Below are positions 1-10,895 of a stretch of 64,000 bases of DNA, piece after piece. Positions within the stretch are counted from its first letter, which is position 1; each line of letters opens with the position of its first letter. The notes below the pieces were generated by a model. The model saw nothing but the letters and a program-made list of their open reading frames with translations. It was not told where the DNA came from and searched no databases. A program made the translations under genes and the position numbers. This DNA is from Glebionis coronaria (taxonomy: Eukaryota > Streptophyta > Magnoliopsida > Asterales > Asteraceae): assembly GCA_025667525.1 (NCBI GenBank), contig JANFOE010000570.1:546001-610000 (forward strand), written 5' to 3'.

Positions 1-189
1 CGTGCGCGTCCAATCCGCCTGTTTTGCCACCTCTGATCTCTCACCCGACCCATGACCCGACCATATTCCCCATTCGGGTGATGGTCAAGGTCTAAATCAC
101 ACATCATCATCATCCTCCTCATTTGACACTTCTCTTTAAACCAACCAAAACCAAAACCAAACCGATCATTATCATCTCCATCATCATCT

Positions 190-269
190 GTAAGTAACAA
201 GCATTCATAAAGCACCCATCTTTACATCCAGAATCAAATCTTAATCACACCCATATCCTTTTTTTGCAG
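190..269 (+). other. Probable 5'UTR intron of the MIP1-like gene
   Basis: The sequence changes at a CTGTAAGT donor (GT at 190-191) and returns after a pyrimidine-rich stretch ending TTTTTGCAG at 269. The start codon lies about 20 bases downstream. This is the usual look of a plant 5'UTR intron. The upstream part (1-189) is a pyrimidine- and CA-rich leader with no ORF. Splicing is inferred from the motifs only. Confidence 0.55.
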
Positions 270-291
270 GTTTTTTTTCCTTTAACAAAAC

Positions 292-459
292 ATGGGTTGC
301 ACTGTTAGAGACAAACACATACGTGCGAACAGAAGATCTCGTAACCAAACAGATCATAAGAATTCTCAAATGGGTTTTGCCAATGTTAATAATGGTTGGG
401 GTTATTGTACTGAGGAACAATTAACAAATCCTGCTAAAAAATATTAAATTTTTATATAA
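292..459 (+). pseudogene. MIP1-like RING E3 ligase, first coding exon, 5' part (interrupted)
   Basis: The ATG at 292 opens with MGCTVRDKHIRANRR, the start I recognise from MND1-interacting protein 1 (MIP1) and related RF4/RF298-type plant E3 ubiquitin ligases. It runs to GYCTEEQL, which leads into the UBA-like region of that family. About 135 bases in (near 424-431) the frame slips: LLKNIKFLYN, which should follow, lies one frame over, a net change of minus two or plus one base. At 459 the exon is cut by element E1. The missing half resumes in register at 25033 after the target duplication TATAA. The family's full protein is several hundred residues with a C-terminal RING; only the N-terminal part is in this window. 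The locus is broken both by the frameshift and by the insertion. Identification is from remembered family sequence. Confidence 0.75.
455..459. repeat. Target site duplication TATAA, left copy (E1)
   Basis: TATAA precedes the LTR start TGTAGG at 460. The same five bases follow the other LTR end at 25033-25037. Removing one copy and the element rejoins the exon as ...TTTTTATATAACGAATC, which reads FLYNES in the gene's frame. Confidence 0.93.
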
Positions 460-766
460 TGTAGGATATGTAAATGTTGCTTATGTTTTAGAGAGAGAAA
501 GATAGATGATTCACACTTCTAGAGAGAGAAAGTTTAAGAACTATGTGTAAAATAAAATGAAATCACCACCCTCTCCATCAAAGGAGAGGGTTTATATACC
601 AAGCCCATAAGATGGGCTTGGGCTTACATTTGGGTTGTCCATACATAACATGGACTAGGCCTTTCCTTGTTTGATATATTAAAAGATATCTAGACTACGA
701 GCTACTACTTAATATATTGTCGGAGTGACCGAATCTTCCTAATTACGTAAAAACGTATTTCCAACA
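460..766 (-). repeat. E1 3' LTR
   Basis: 307 bp, TG...CA ends; nearly identical to 24727-25032. In sense orientation it begins TGTTGGAAATACG and ends CATATCCTACA. It contains a TATATAAA box flanked on both sides by inverted repeats, as in the other copy. Confidence 0.93.
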
Positions 767-782
767 ATCTCCCCCTAAGGGA
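767..782 (-). other. E1 polypurine tract
   Basis: In sense orientation TTAGGGGGAGAT sits directly before the 3' LTR start TGTTGG. This is the expected plus-strand primer position and it fixes the element's orientation. Confidence 0.85.
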
Positions 783-3622
783 GGTCACTCCAAACAAGGG
801 TGTTACCCTAAATACAATAATTAACTGAACCTAACATACTATGCTTGTCTTGAGCTCGTAGTCTTCGTCTTTCTTTTCTTTTTCTTTTATGGTGAACATG
901 CTGATGTAATCTTTGATATCAATCTTTAGCATTAATCTCTTGCCTTGATCTTGTGCATCCATCACTTGTGATCTTCGCCTCTTCGTGACATCACGTCCCA
1001 CATACTTATGCCTTTGTAATTCTTGAAAGCTTCAGAGTTCGATTACAACGGAAGACTTGAATTTTAGGCTTTCTAGAATTAGATGAAATATTAAGTGCAT
1101 AAAGTATAAGCATGCGGGGACGACTTCTTCTTGGATTTCACAACGCCACCGTCTTCAAATGCCGCAACATAAGTAGACACGAACGAAATGGCTTTGAACA
1201 TTTCATTCTAAATCGGTAGCATTTTACCTCCGGTCGGTGAAGACCGTTGGACGATATAAAATATCGTACTTGTGGCAGGTAGATTTAATTAAAAATCTCC
1301 TTGACAAGTTTTCGCGGGTAAACCCGTTCTCTTTACTCGACCGTCCAAAGCTGACTGCGAACGTAAAGAATGAATCATTTGGATAAAATTATCCGCATGA
1401 TTGAAGCCATCAATTCATGTTCCTGGAACAAGTGAAATTCAATTAAGAATCGCACCATCCTTGCTTTCCAGTTGTCACGAGCTTGATTCGTATAGAATCT
1501 TGCAAGTTACCTACCAAGTGCTGTTTGAGGTTAACACTAGAAGGATTTCCACTCATCATTGTGAACACTAAGGTATCACTCTGAGTGTTCTGGAAAGATC
1601 ACTAAGATATTGCGTAGAGGCCTCTTACGTATTTAAATTCAGTTAAGAATTAAACCACTGTTGCTTTCCAGTTATCACAAGTTTGATTCATAAAGAACCG
1701 CACAAGTCACCTACCATGAGCTTTTTGATATTCGCTCAAGAAGGATTTCCATCTTCATTGTAAATACTTTCGTATTGCTCGGATGTTCAGGCAAGATCAT
1801 GAAGATTTTGCGTAGGACTCTTAAGATCTTTCTTACTTTTCAAGTGTGTGAAGAAGCAAGGAAATATGAAAGTGTGTCCTAATGAGATATTTGATGATCT
1901 CAAATGGCTCTAGACTCAATCGTGTATTTTGGATTTTAGTGATCGGAGGCTGGAGAGGAGTGCCACCATTTCAATACCTATTTATTCGGAGTGAATAAAT
2001 TGATAGATAACGTGTTGTCTCCGTGTGATTAAAACAAATACCTTTTGAGAGATATCTAAGTTAGCTGGAATGGGTTGTGCATTACATCACTGGGTCCATG
2101 ATGTCTATCTTCAATATCGAGCATCATTAAAATGATCTCAATAGCATATGTGTTGACCCGGTTTCTGCCTAAAGTTGTAAGGAGGGCTTTTTTCTTTACA
2201 CCCTTTATCTTTACAATTCTTTTTCATTCTTCAACCCCTTCAATGCTTACCAATACGTCATAACTAGCACCTTATTGTGATTGTTCTAGTGCTAACTTAA
2301 GTACTTGGTCGGCATTCAGCTATGTTCACAATCTTTCTCCATCTTTCCTAAGGACTACTATTTCTAGCTATGGAATGTACTTGGGAAGATTCCACCGGTT
2401 TAAGAAGAATCATTGGACTTAACCTATCCTACCATCCTTATGTCACCACAATCTTCATCGTCGTGAAATAAATGGGTTTTGGTAAGTATATGTCACCATG
2501 AAAATCCATTTTGATATGCAAATCCGTTTTGCTCCCCCTTAACATATGCCACGATATTCGAAAACATTTCCCATATGTCGGGTTGAGCCAACACATTAAG
2601 TCAAACCATTTGGGATAATTTCCCATTTTAAATCACATTTTCTCCCCCATATTAAAAATATTAACCCAATCGATGTTTTTAATATCAATTGATTTAATGA
2701 TGCTTTAACAAAGGTTTTAGGAAGAAAAATGCAAGTCCGTTTTATCTTCATGATACCAAATGTATGAGATATGCTACCGACTTGTAACATGATCACATAT
2801 TCATCATATTAGAAAAAAATTGACAAGGTTGGACCTGTTTGATGAGAACATCATATGATAAGATCAAATGGTTCTTGTCAGCATATGTTGGTCTCCTCGT
2901 CGCGTCTGAAGTCATCTCTTGACACCACGTGTACGATTGGTATGGTTGTCTTGACACCAATTAGTGAGCTTGGCACTTTTGGCATCGAAGAATCTGAATG
3001 CTTGACAATTGCTCCCCCTCAATTGTTGACCCGTGTTCTATTGAAAGAGCTGTAGTCGTCAGTTGAGTAGTCGCATTGTCGAGTATGTAGATACCAATTT
3101 TAGATTGCTATGGTTGTAGAGATGATAGCTTCATAAAAACAAGACTTCTCTTGTTTTAACAAATAAATGTACTGAAGCGTACATAAAATTGTGTTAGACA
3201 AAGTTATAAAGTAAACTTGATCCCTTACAAGGTTTTAAAGTAAACTTTGCCTGAGAAAATTAATTCCCGTTGTGAGCCAAAGCTTTCATAAGAAATACTT
3301 GACTTTAATATGAAAACCGGGTTGTAGTCAGAAATAACTACAAGCCATATAGGCATGTTTTAGGAAATATTTACAACTTTTGTACGAACTCTATTTATGG
3401 CGCCGTGTCAATATTAATCAACATTTCTAAGGCCGTAAATATTATCGTACCAAAAGACATGCCTTTGAAAAAAAAAGTAAAAAATATTTTTGGATTTTTA
3501 TGAATTTTTCAGTTTTTATGGTTTTTATATGGTTTTATATTTTTGTATTTTGCTTTTATGGATAAAAATATAAACAATATATACAAATGATCACCAAGGA
3601 TACGGAGAATAGTTTACCACCA
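783..3622 (-). other. E1 3' non-coding region with 200-bp repeats and internal purine tracts
   Basis: About 2.8 kb between the pol stop and the polypurine tract, with no convincing ORF on either strand. It holds two diverged direct repeats with a 200-bp period (1461-1617 and 1661-1815), each starting TTGCTTTCCAGTT and ending TTGCGTAG. It also holds three further complement-strand GGGGGAG tracts (2531-2540, 2641-2648, 3011-3019). The region is co-linear with 11227-14067 in E2, and parts recur in E3 (39085-39700) and E4 (44830-47080). Confidence 0.8.
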
Positions 3623-6600
3623 CTATTCTTTCGCCTCATCTGCCAGTTCCTTTAGAGTCTCAGGCGAGAAAGTTCTCATTCCTAGCTTGTCGGCCAAAAA
3701 TTCCATTCGAGAGCGATCTAAAGCCTTCGTGAAAATATCCGCCAATTGATACTCAGATCGGACAAAATAAAGCTCTATCACTCCATTTTCCACTTGCTCC
3801 TTGATGAAGTGGTAGCGAATGTCAATGTGCTTCGACTGGGAGAATTGAACGTTGTTGCAGCATAAGGCAATTGCACTTTTGTTGTCGCAGTACATCAGAA
3901 TTTTGTTGAAACCTAGACCATAGTCGGTTAATTACGATCTCATCCAAAGATTTTGAGCACAGCAACCGGACATAGCTATGTATTCTACATCCGTACTTAA
4001 AATTGCAGCGCTTTTCTACCTTTTCGATGCCCAACTGATTAGTCGATCTCCTAGTAGTTGCAAAGTTCCACTCGTGCTACGCCTTGTATCTTGACAACCC
4101 GCGTGATCCGCATCTGCATATGCCATTAGTGCAATCGAAGAGTCCTTCAAATACCAAAGTCCCAGATTAATGATTCCTTTAAGATACCAAAAGATCCGTT
4201 TAACAGTAGCTAAGTGTAACTCAGTAGGCCTAGTTTGATACCGAGCACAGATACATATAGCAAACTGAAGATCCAGTCGACTAGCTGTGATATACAAAAG
4301 AGTACCGACCATTCCACGATACAGTGTCGGATCAACGGCAACTCCATGTGGATTTGTATCAAGCTTAGTTCGTTCCACCATTGGAGTATCCACGGGGTCG
4401 CAAGATTCCATCTTATATTTCTTAAGAGATTCAAGGGCATACTTGGATTGATTGATAAAGATGCCTCTGGGACTCTGAGATATCTGAAGACCTAAGAAGA
4501 ACGATACCTTGCCCATCATTGACATCTTAAACTTGGAAGACATGAATTTCCCAAACTCGTCGGATAAGGTTTGGGTCGAGGCTGCAAATATAATATCATC
4601 AACATATATTTGTACCATAATCATATCTTTACCTCGTTTCTGAATGAACAGTGTGGGATCCACCTTGCCTTTAGCGAAGCCTTGCGTAATGAGGAATTGT
4701 GACAATAGATCATACCATGCGCGTGGAGCTTGCTTCAACCCATAGAGAGCCTTCTTAAGCTTGTACACATGATTAGGATAATTAGGATTTACAAAACCAT
4801 CCGGCTGTTGAACATAGACCTCTTCCTTGATGTCACCATTAAGAAATGCCGTCTTCACATCCATCTGATAGACAATCATATTCATGTGGGTTGCATAAGC
4901 GAGGAATAATCTAATAGCTTCCAAACGGGCAACAGGTGCAAAGGATTCCATAAAGTCGATGCCCAATAACTGCTTGTATCCACGAGCTACTAGTCGAGCT
5001 TTGTTCTTCAATATTCCGCCTAACTCATCGAGTTTCACCTTGTAAACCCATTTCAAAGTGAGTAACTGCACTTGATCCGGGCATGGGACAAGTTCCCATA
5101 CTTCAAGACGTATAAATTCATTAAGTTCTTCTTGCATAGCTTCTATCTAACATGATTGAGTAAAAGCTTCTTGCCATGTCTTAGGCTTAGCTTCAGTGAG
5201 AAAAGCATCAAAATGACAAAACATTGCATTTTCTTGTAGCTGACTTCGTGTGGATACCGGACGATTAGGGTCACCAATAATAGAATCTATAGGATGATCC
5301 TTTGTCCACTTGTTGTCATGTTTACGAATCCGTGGATTGGATTAGACTGTAGAAGGAGCTTCCTCTGAGGTGGACGACCCGACTTGATTAGGATCGGGAA
5401 TAGGTACACCAAAGAATGGAATTTCACGCATTTGAGCAAATTCCAAATCGTGATCATCATCATCCTCTTCATCATCAATAGGCATGACATGGGTAGTTGA
5501 TTCGGGTGTTGGTTGAGAATAACTAGTTGATGGTATATCTTGACCAATTATAGGTGCAGACGTATCAGATTGTGCTTCGGTTGTTGGAGCGACAACTTCG
5601 TTTACCGGAGCTATTACCTCAGGTTCTGGAGCAACAATACTTGGAGAAGTAAAGAATTCATCAAAGAACGGTTGAAACAACGTATCTCATTCAGTCCTAG
5701 AAGGTGGTGTAAATGATGATGAAGTAGGGTTGTTTGGGACAAGACCAGAACTAATGTTACTGGGTCCCATTTCATGAAGTGCGGGTTCAGAGCTGCTTTG
5801 CTCAGAAGCCATTGCTGTCAGCTCATCAAAATCAACATTCATAGTTTCGAGGATCTTGCGAGAGTTACGGTTGTAGATTCGGTATGCCTTCTTTGCGGGT
5901 GCGTAACTAATGAAAATACCAATATCAGCCTTTGGTTGAAGTTTTCCCAAATTGTCACCATCATTATTTGGATAGCAAAGAGAACCAAATACATGAAGAT
6001 ATGATAAATCTGGTACTTTTCCATGGAGAAGCTCATAAGGTGTTTTACCATGGCGTTTACGAATTAGTGACCGGTTTTGGGTGTACACTGCTGTAGATAC
6101 TGCTTCTGCCCATAAAAACAATGGAGACTTTGCGTAAATTAACATCGTTCGAGCAGCTTCCATAAGTGTGCGATTTCGCCTTTCAACGACACCGTTTTGT
6201 TTTGGAGTGCGTGCAACGGATGTTTCATGAGATATCCCAACTTCTTCATAATAATCACGCAAGATTTGATTCACAAATTCAATTCCATTATCTGTACGAA
6301 TGCGTCAGACAGTAGTGTTGAGATGCACTTGAATCATCTTGAGAAATACGGTGATGAATTTAGGTGCCTTATTTTTTGTTGTAAGAAATTTCACTCATGT
6401 AAACCGAGAGTAATCATCGACAATTACGAGGATGTACTTTTTGCCACTAAGACTTTCAACACGCATTGGCCCACAAAGATCCATATGCAACAAATAAAAT
6501 TTCTCTTGGTTGGTGTCTTCCGTTTTGGGTTTGTATGATTTCTTAGTGCTTTTCCCCATTGTACACGCGGAACACACATGATCCTTATGAAATGAAAGTT

Positions 6601-7096
6601 TGGGAAGACCACGAACAAGTTCTTTTTTCGCCAAATGATTAATAGCGTCAAAGTTAAGGTGAGATAACCGTCGATGCCATAACCATGACTTGGTCTTTGA
6701 TGCTTTGGAGTGAAGACATACGGGAGAAGCGGCTATCATGTCTTGTAGAGAAAAAGTATACAAATTATTCCCTCGAGTACCTTTCAATAAATCAACCCCT
6801 TTCAAATTATGAATGAAGCAGGTATGCCCTCGAAAAGCAACTTCTAGGTTTGCATCACAAAATTGTCCCACAGAAAATAAGTTGTGACCGAGACATTCCA
6901 CATAATACACTCTTGAAATTATAACATTCCCAATATGATATTCACCATAACCCATTATCTTTGCAATATGATCATTTCCAAATCGAACCGTACCAAGAAA
7001 CTTGCTGACAAAATTTCTGAGCTGAGACCGATCTCCGGTCATATGCTTGGAGCAACCAGAGTCCAAATACCAGAGAACAATTTGGACAACCTGTTT
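3623..7096 (-). pseudogene. E1 pol: protease, integrase, RT, RNase H (degenerate)
   Basis: Read on the minus strand from 7096 the domains come in Copia order. Protease has [11 protein letters not shown] near 7066. Next comes the GAG-pre-integrase HHCC region, with WHRRLSHLN and CSACTMGK. The integrase core has LHMDLCGP and [11 protein letters not shown] has [12 protein letters not shown] and YVDDIIF, and RNase H has AYADADHAG and LADIFTKAL. The frame is closed by stops at 6395-6397 and 5687-5689 (TGG to TGA against E2), about 5339-5341, and 4016-4018 (CAG to TAG). There are also local indels. RNase H ends at 3623 with ELADEAKE. Comparison with E2 shows most stops are single transitions. The copy cannot make a functional polyprotein. 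Confidence 0.9.
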
Positions 7097-9725
7097 TCAA
7101 TAACAACAGTAGACAATGCATTGGAAACTATTGGTTCTTGAGTGTTAGCAGATACAGATATAAGATTATCAAAAGTGCTAACATTTGTATGACCCTTAGA
7201 TTTCCTGCGTTTTCTAGTGTGAGTCTTAGCACTAACAGGTTTTACTGTTCCAAGTTTCTTAGGTTTTGGAGTATTAGCGGGAACTACAGTGGGAGTAGAC
7301 CTATTTAAAGGGCAATTGGTTCCTACAGTAGTGTCGGTGTTCCTAGTTAAAGGACATGCTTGTGTTTTGGTAGCCTTGGTACTCCTAGTTAAAGGGCACG
7401 CTTTCTTCGCTTTAGTGGGAATGAACCTAGTTATAGGGCACATATTTCCTACTATAGTGAAAGTTCTACCAGTCGGGCGCCACATCGAACCAACTTGGGT
7501 TAACACTTTCCCAGTAGGTTTCCATTCTAATCCATTTTTTCGGGCATTCATCTCATTCACATGGTCAATAAGGCAAGAATCATGACGACTAGAAAACATA
7601 CATTCATTGCAATTCCAACATTTCAAATTAGAATTCACAGTAGGCTTAGAACGCTGCACAACCGTAGAGCCTTTAGGTTTAGCTACATGATTATTTTTAT
7701 TCAAAACAGAAATAACATTCCTAGGATGGGCTTCTACTTTCTTCTTCTCTTGACTACTAGATGGGGGTAAGATCCTATCATTCTTCTTGTTTAGTTTAAG
7801 CTTAGATCTTTGAGCCTTGGTAGTGGTGATTAATCTTGTAGAAGGCAACACGGGAATATTAGAAGCTGGTTTTGATTCCGCCTTATCTTTAGTGACCAAA
7901 GCTTGAGATGGTTTAGTCCTAGGGCCCTTATTAAATGGTGTGACGGCTATAAGGTTCCTTTTGATTGCACTAGAGGACGATGCTGAGACAGTGGCTGCGT
8001 TATCCACAACATTCTTACCTTTTAGAGTACGAAGTGTTTCCTTTAACTCAACCAAGACCAGATTTTTATCACAAATTTGTTCCCTCAAATCAGATATTTC
8101 TACCGACTTTCGATTCAATTGTTCAATCAATGATTGATTCTGTGTAGTGTTATTAACACATGCGGGCTTTACTGAATCGAAGAGTCGTGTATCTTTCTGT
8201 TTTAAGTTATCAACTTTGGACAAAATTTTGGAAACTCGATTATCTAGATCAAGTTTAAAATTCTCAGCGGCCTCAAGTACGTTCACACAGTTAAGCTCCT
8301 TAGATTTCTCTATGTCTATCAGCAAAGATTTAGCAACTTTGTCACTTGGCTGACGCTGTTTTGATTGTAAATTCAATCAAAAATTCTTTTCAAAGTTTGC
8401 ATCATCGATATTAACACCTTCGAATGATGTTTCAAATATTTCTTGAATAAATTGTTGCTTGCATTCAAGCGAAATACAATGTGCTTGAATCTTATCAAAA
8501 CGTTTTGAAAGCGAAGAATATGAATCTTGAAGCTTTAAAAATTCAGCGTCAGATTCGTGACAAGTACTATGTACCACATTATCTACAGATTCAACATTAT
8601 GTACAATAGAATCATTATCAACACTTTTATTCACACAGACGGAAACTATATCATGAGACATCACTTGTTTCAGAAGCTGATCATTTTGGCGAGAAACCCG
8701 TTCTATTTCAAGCAAACTGTTTTCATAAGCATCATTCATTTTATTGAAAACACGTTTAACTTCTTTTATTTCCGTATGCAAATTTTGATCAAGATTACTA
8801 AGACAAGCTTTAACATTCTTTACAAACGGAACAATTTCGTCTCAGAACGCAGCTCTAGTGTGCTCAAAGTTCCATTCACCTTCCGTTATGTCCGTGGCCG
8901 TCGTACGTTCCAAAATGACCTTGTCAAAATCGGCTAAGTGTTGGTGTACCGCGTTTAAATTAACGGACGCCTTACTTACCGGTGGTAGTAACTTCGTTAA
9001 ATCTGTTTTGACGAGTGTAGGAGACGTACTAGGAGGGTTTAAGAACTGTTAGTTCAGCTAATTCCTTTTGTAAGCGAATACGTGTCTTTTTAGAAAGTTG
9101 ATCTTTATTATGCTTATCATAATCAATCGTATGTAATTTTGAAAACATTTTAGAATGCGTTTCCTCCGTAAGTGACTGTGTATCCTCAGAACTACGAACA
9201 TAAGGTGCTTCTTTCGATTTGCCAATTATGGTCATATCATAAAGACCGGGAATATATTCCTGAGCTTGTTTTGCATAATCGGGATTAGGTGGTAAATTTT
9301 GAAGACGCTTAAGTTCGAGTTCTTTAAATGATTTAGTTAAAAGATGAACCTTTTATGTGGAAGCGTATTGTTTTAAAAGCTGTTGTTCCTTGAATTTAAG
9401 AAGTTTGGTAGCATTAATTTCTCATTCAAACTTTTTAGACTCGAGAGTTTCGAAATCCATTTTAAGTTTCTGAAAATCATTGACAACCGACTCTTTTGCT
9501 TTTAATTCATTGGTACGATTAGCTTTTAATGATTCTATTTCTTTCAAGTGTTCAATCTTTTCAAAACGAAATTGGTCAAATTCAGAACATGTTATTTTCT
9601 CTGCTTGAGGGACCATTTCAAAAGTTTTGACCTTTTCTTTATGCAACGCAAGCTCAGCAGTTAGGGTGGAATTCATATCTACGGATTGTCTGAGAGCCAT
9701 ATGCATTTGATCAATAATATTTTTA
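7039..9725 (-). pseudogene. E1 gag, C-terminal coiled-coil part (degenerate)
   Basis: The continuation of gag after the E2 insertion point. It encodes long, charged, heptad-like stretches typical of the coiled-coil extension of SIRE-type Gag. Next comes the Cys/His motif [16 protein letters not shown] (7573-7620) and a basic [16 protein letters not shown] repeat-like segment. The frame ends at 7039 in the sequence LVAPSI, 58 bases past the opening of the protease frame, exactly as in E2. It is broken by a stop at about 9419-9421, a 28-base deletion near 9045 and CGA to TGA at 8377-8379. Known Sirevirus Gags bind a dynein light chain through this part; whether this one does is unknown. Confidence 0.82.
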
Positions 9726-9730
9726 GGTAC
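9726..9730. repeat. Target site duplication GGTAC, left copy (E2)
   Basis: GGTAC directly precedes TGTTGGAAAT at 9731; the second copy is at 22028-22032, followed by the expected E1 gag continuation CATGACC. This proves E2 entered E1's gag. Confidence 0.93.
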
Positions 9731-10052
9731 TGTTGGAAATACGTTTTACGTATTAAGAAGGATCGGTCACTCCAACGATAGTTCATGTAATAGCTCGTAG
9801 TTTAGTTAACTTTCTTCATTTATCAAACAAGAACAAGCCTAGCCTACAACATGTGTAGGTCGGCCCAAAATGTAAGCCCAAGCCCATGACAAGGGCTTGG
9901 GTATATAAACCCTCTCCTTAGATGGAGAGGGTGTGTGGTTTCATTATTTTTCACATAGTAAACATTACTTTCTCTCTCTAGCTTTGTGTGAAATCCACCA
10001 TCTCTCTATCTCTTTCTCTCTCTAACACATAAGCAAGATTTACAATCCTACA
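9731..10052 (+). repeat. E2 5' LTR (plus orientation)
   Basis: 322 bp, begins TGTTGGAAATACG and ends ATTTACAATCCTACA. It is followed two bases later by a primer-binding site, so this is the 5' LTR. The reverse complement of 10896-11209 matches it base for base as far as I can compare. Confidence 0.93.
9877..9931 (+). promoter_or_regulatory. E2 LTR promoter: TATA box between two inverted repeats
   Basis: TATATAAA at 9902-9909 is the likely core promoter. Immediately upstream, CCCAAGCCC (9877-9885) pairs with GGGCTTGGG (9893-9901). Immediately downstream, CCCTCTCC (9910-9917) pairs with GGAGAGGG (9924-9931). The downstream hairpin would lie near the transcript start. Both palindromes are kept in the E1 LTR; the transcript-side one recurs with different bases in E3 and E4. 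Confidence 0.75.
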
Positions 10053-10054
10053 AA

Positions 10055-10073
10055 TGGTATCAAGAGCCATGGG
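10055..10073 (+). other. E2 primer-binding site (initiator Met tRNA type)
   Basis: TGGTATCAAGAGCCATGGG starts two bases after the LTR end. TGGTATCA-GAGCC is the standard Copia complement to the 3' end of initiator methionine tRNA; here one A is added. Confidence 0.9.
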
Positions 10074-10317
10074 ATGATTGCTTGGTTTTTGTGTTTGTGT
10101 TCTTAATTTACACGCCTATTTTGATCCTTATTACATACGTCCAAAATTTTTTTGTGTTTTTGATGGTTTTTTCTTGATACAAATCTTCTACATAGTTGTG
10201 GTAGGGATTTGGTATAGTTACTTTGGCTAAAAACACAAAATTTTTGGGTGTTTTGATCATTTTTTGGCTTAAAATCACGAATTGGTTGAGTTTTGTCTGA
10301 GAAAAGTGGAAATTATT

Positions 10318-10740
10318 CCGATCTGGTCAAATCGGAAAAGGGTTTATATATTCCAATCTGTATTCCGATTGGTAAGTATTCCGATTGGTAAAGTATTCCG
10401 ATTGGTAAAGTATTCCGATTGGTAATGTATTCCGATTGGTAAGGATTCCGATTGGTAAAGTATTCCGATTGGTAAGGTATTCCGATTGGTGAAGTATTCC
10501 GATTGGCAAGGATTCCGATTGGTAAGGATTCCGACATGGCTTTCCGATTGACAAGTATTCCGATTGGTAAGGATTCCGACAGGTCTTTCCGATTGGCAAG
10601 TATTCCGATAGGAGGATTAGTTTAACATTCCGATTGGTCAGTATTCCGACCGGGTTTCAGATTGGTAAGTATTCCGACAGGTTTCCGATAATTAAGTATT
10701 CTGATTAGGTTTTCCGATAAATCATTCCGATCACTATTCC
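10318..10740 (+). repeat. E2 leader tandem repeat, ATTCCGATTGGTA unit
   Basis: About twenty imperfect copies of a 15-16-bp unit of the type ATTCCGATTGGTAAGT, with decayed copies at the 3' side. It lies between the primer-binding site and the gag leader. Reading frames through it are periodic artefacts of the repeat, not genes. E1 carries an independently expanded array of the same type. Confidence 0.9.
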
Positions 10741-10895
10741 GATAACAAAATTATTCCTTAAAAAATTTCGTGTGTAATTTTGTCTTGGAATTTTTGGTTT
10801 ATTGAGAACATATTTTAGGGGATTTTAACATTGTTTCTCGACTTCAACTCACAACAACAAACACATTTACTTTCTTTCATTGATCGATCAAAGTT
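10741..10895 (+). other. E2 leader, distal part up to inversion junction
   Basis: Contains ACATATTTTAGGGGATTTTAAC and CTTTCTTTCATTGATCGATCA, which in E1 (complement of 23860-24000) lead into gag. Here the leader continues as AAGTTTGTAAATCTT and then switches into an inverted LTR instead of reaching the gag ATG. No ORF. Confidence 0.75.

Noticed and set aside
10055..10073. tRNA gene
   Set aside because: Only an 18-19-base tRNA complement next to an LTR, i.e. a primer-binding site; no tRNA cloverleaf around it. The same holds for the other sites.
10313..10599. Minus-strand ORFs of repeated YQSEY / NRNT units in the E2 leader
   Set aside because: Same cause: the ATTCCGATTGGTA repeat is open in several frames; no conserved protein.
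10318..10740. CRISPR-like regular repeats
   Set aside because: Contiguous short tandem units without unique spacers, inside a plant retrotransposon leader.
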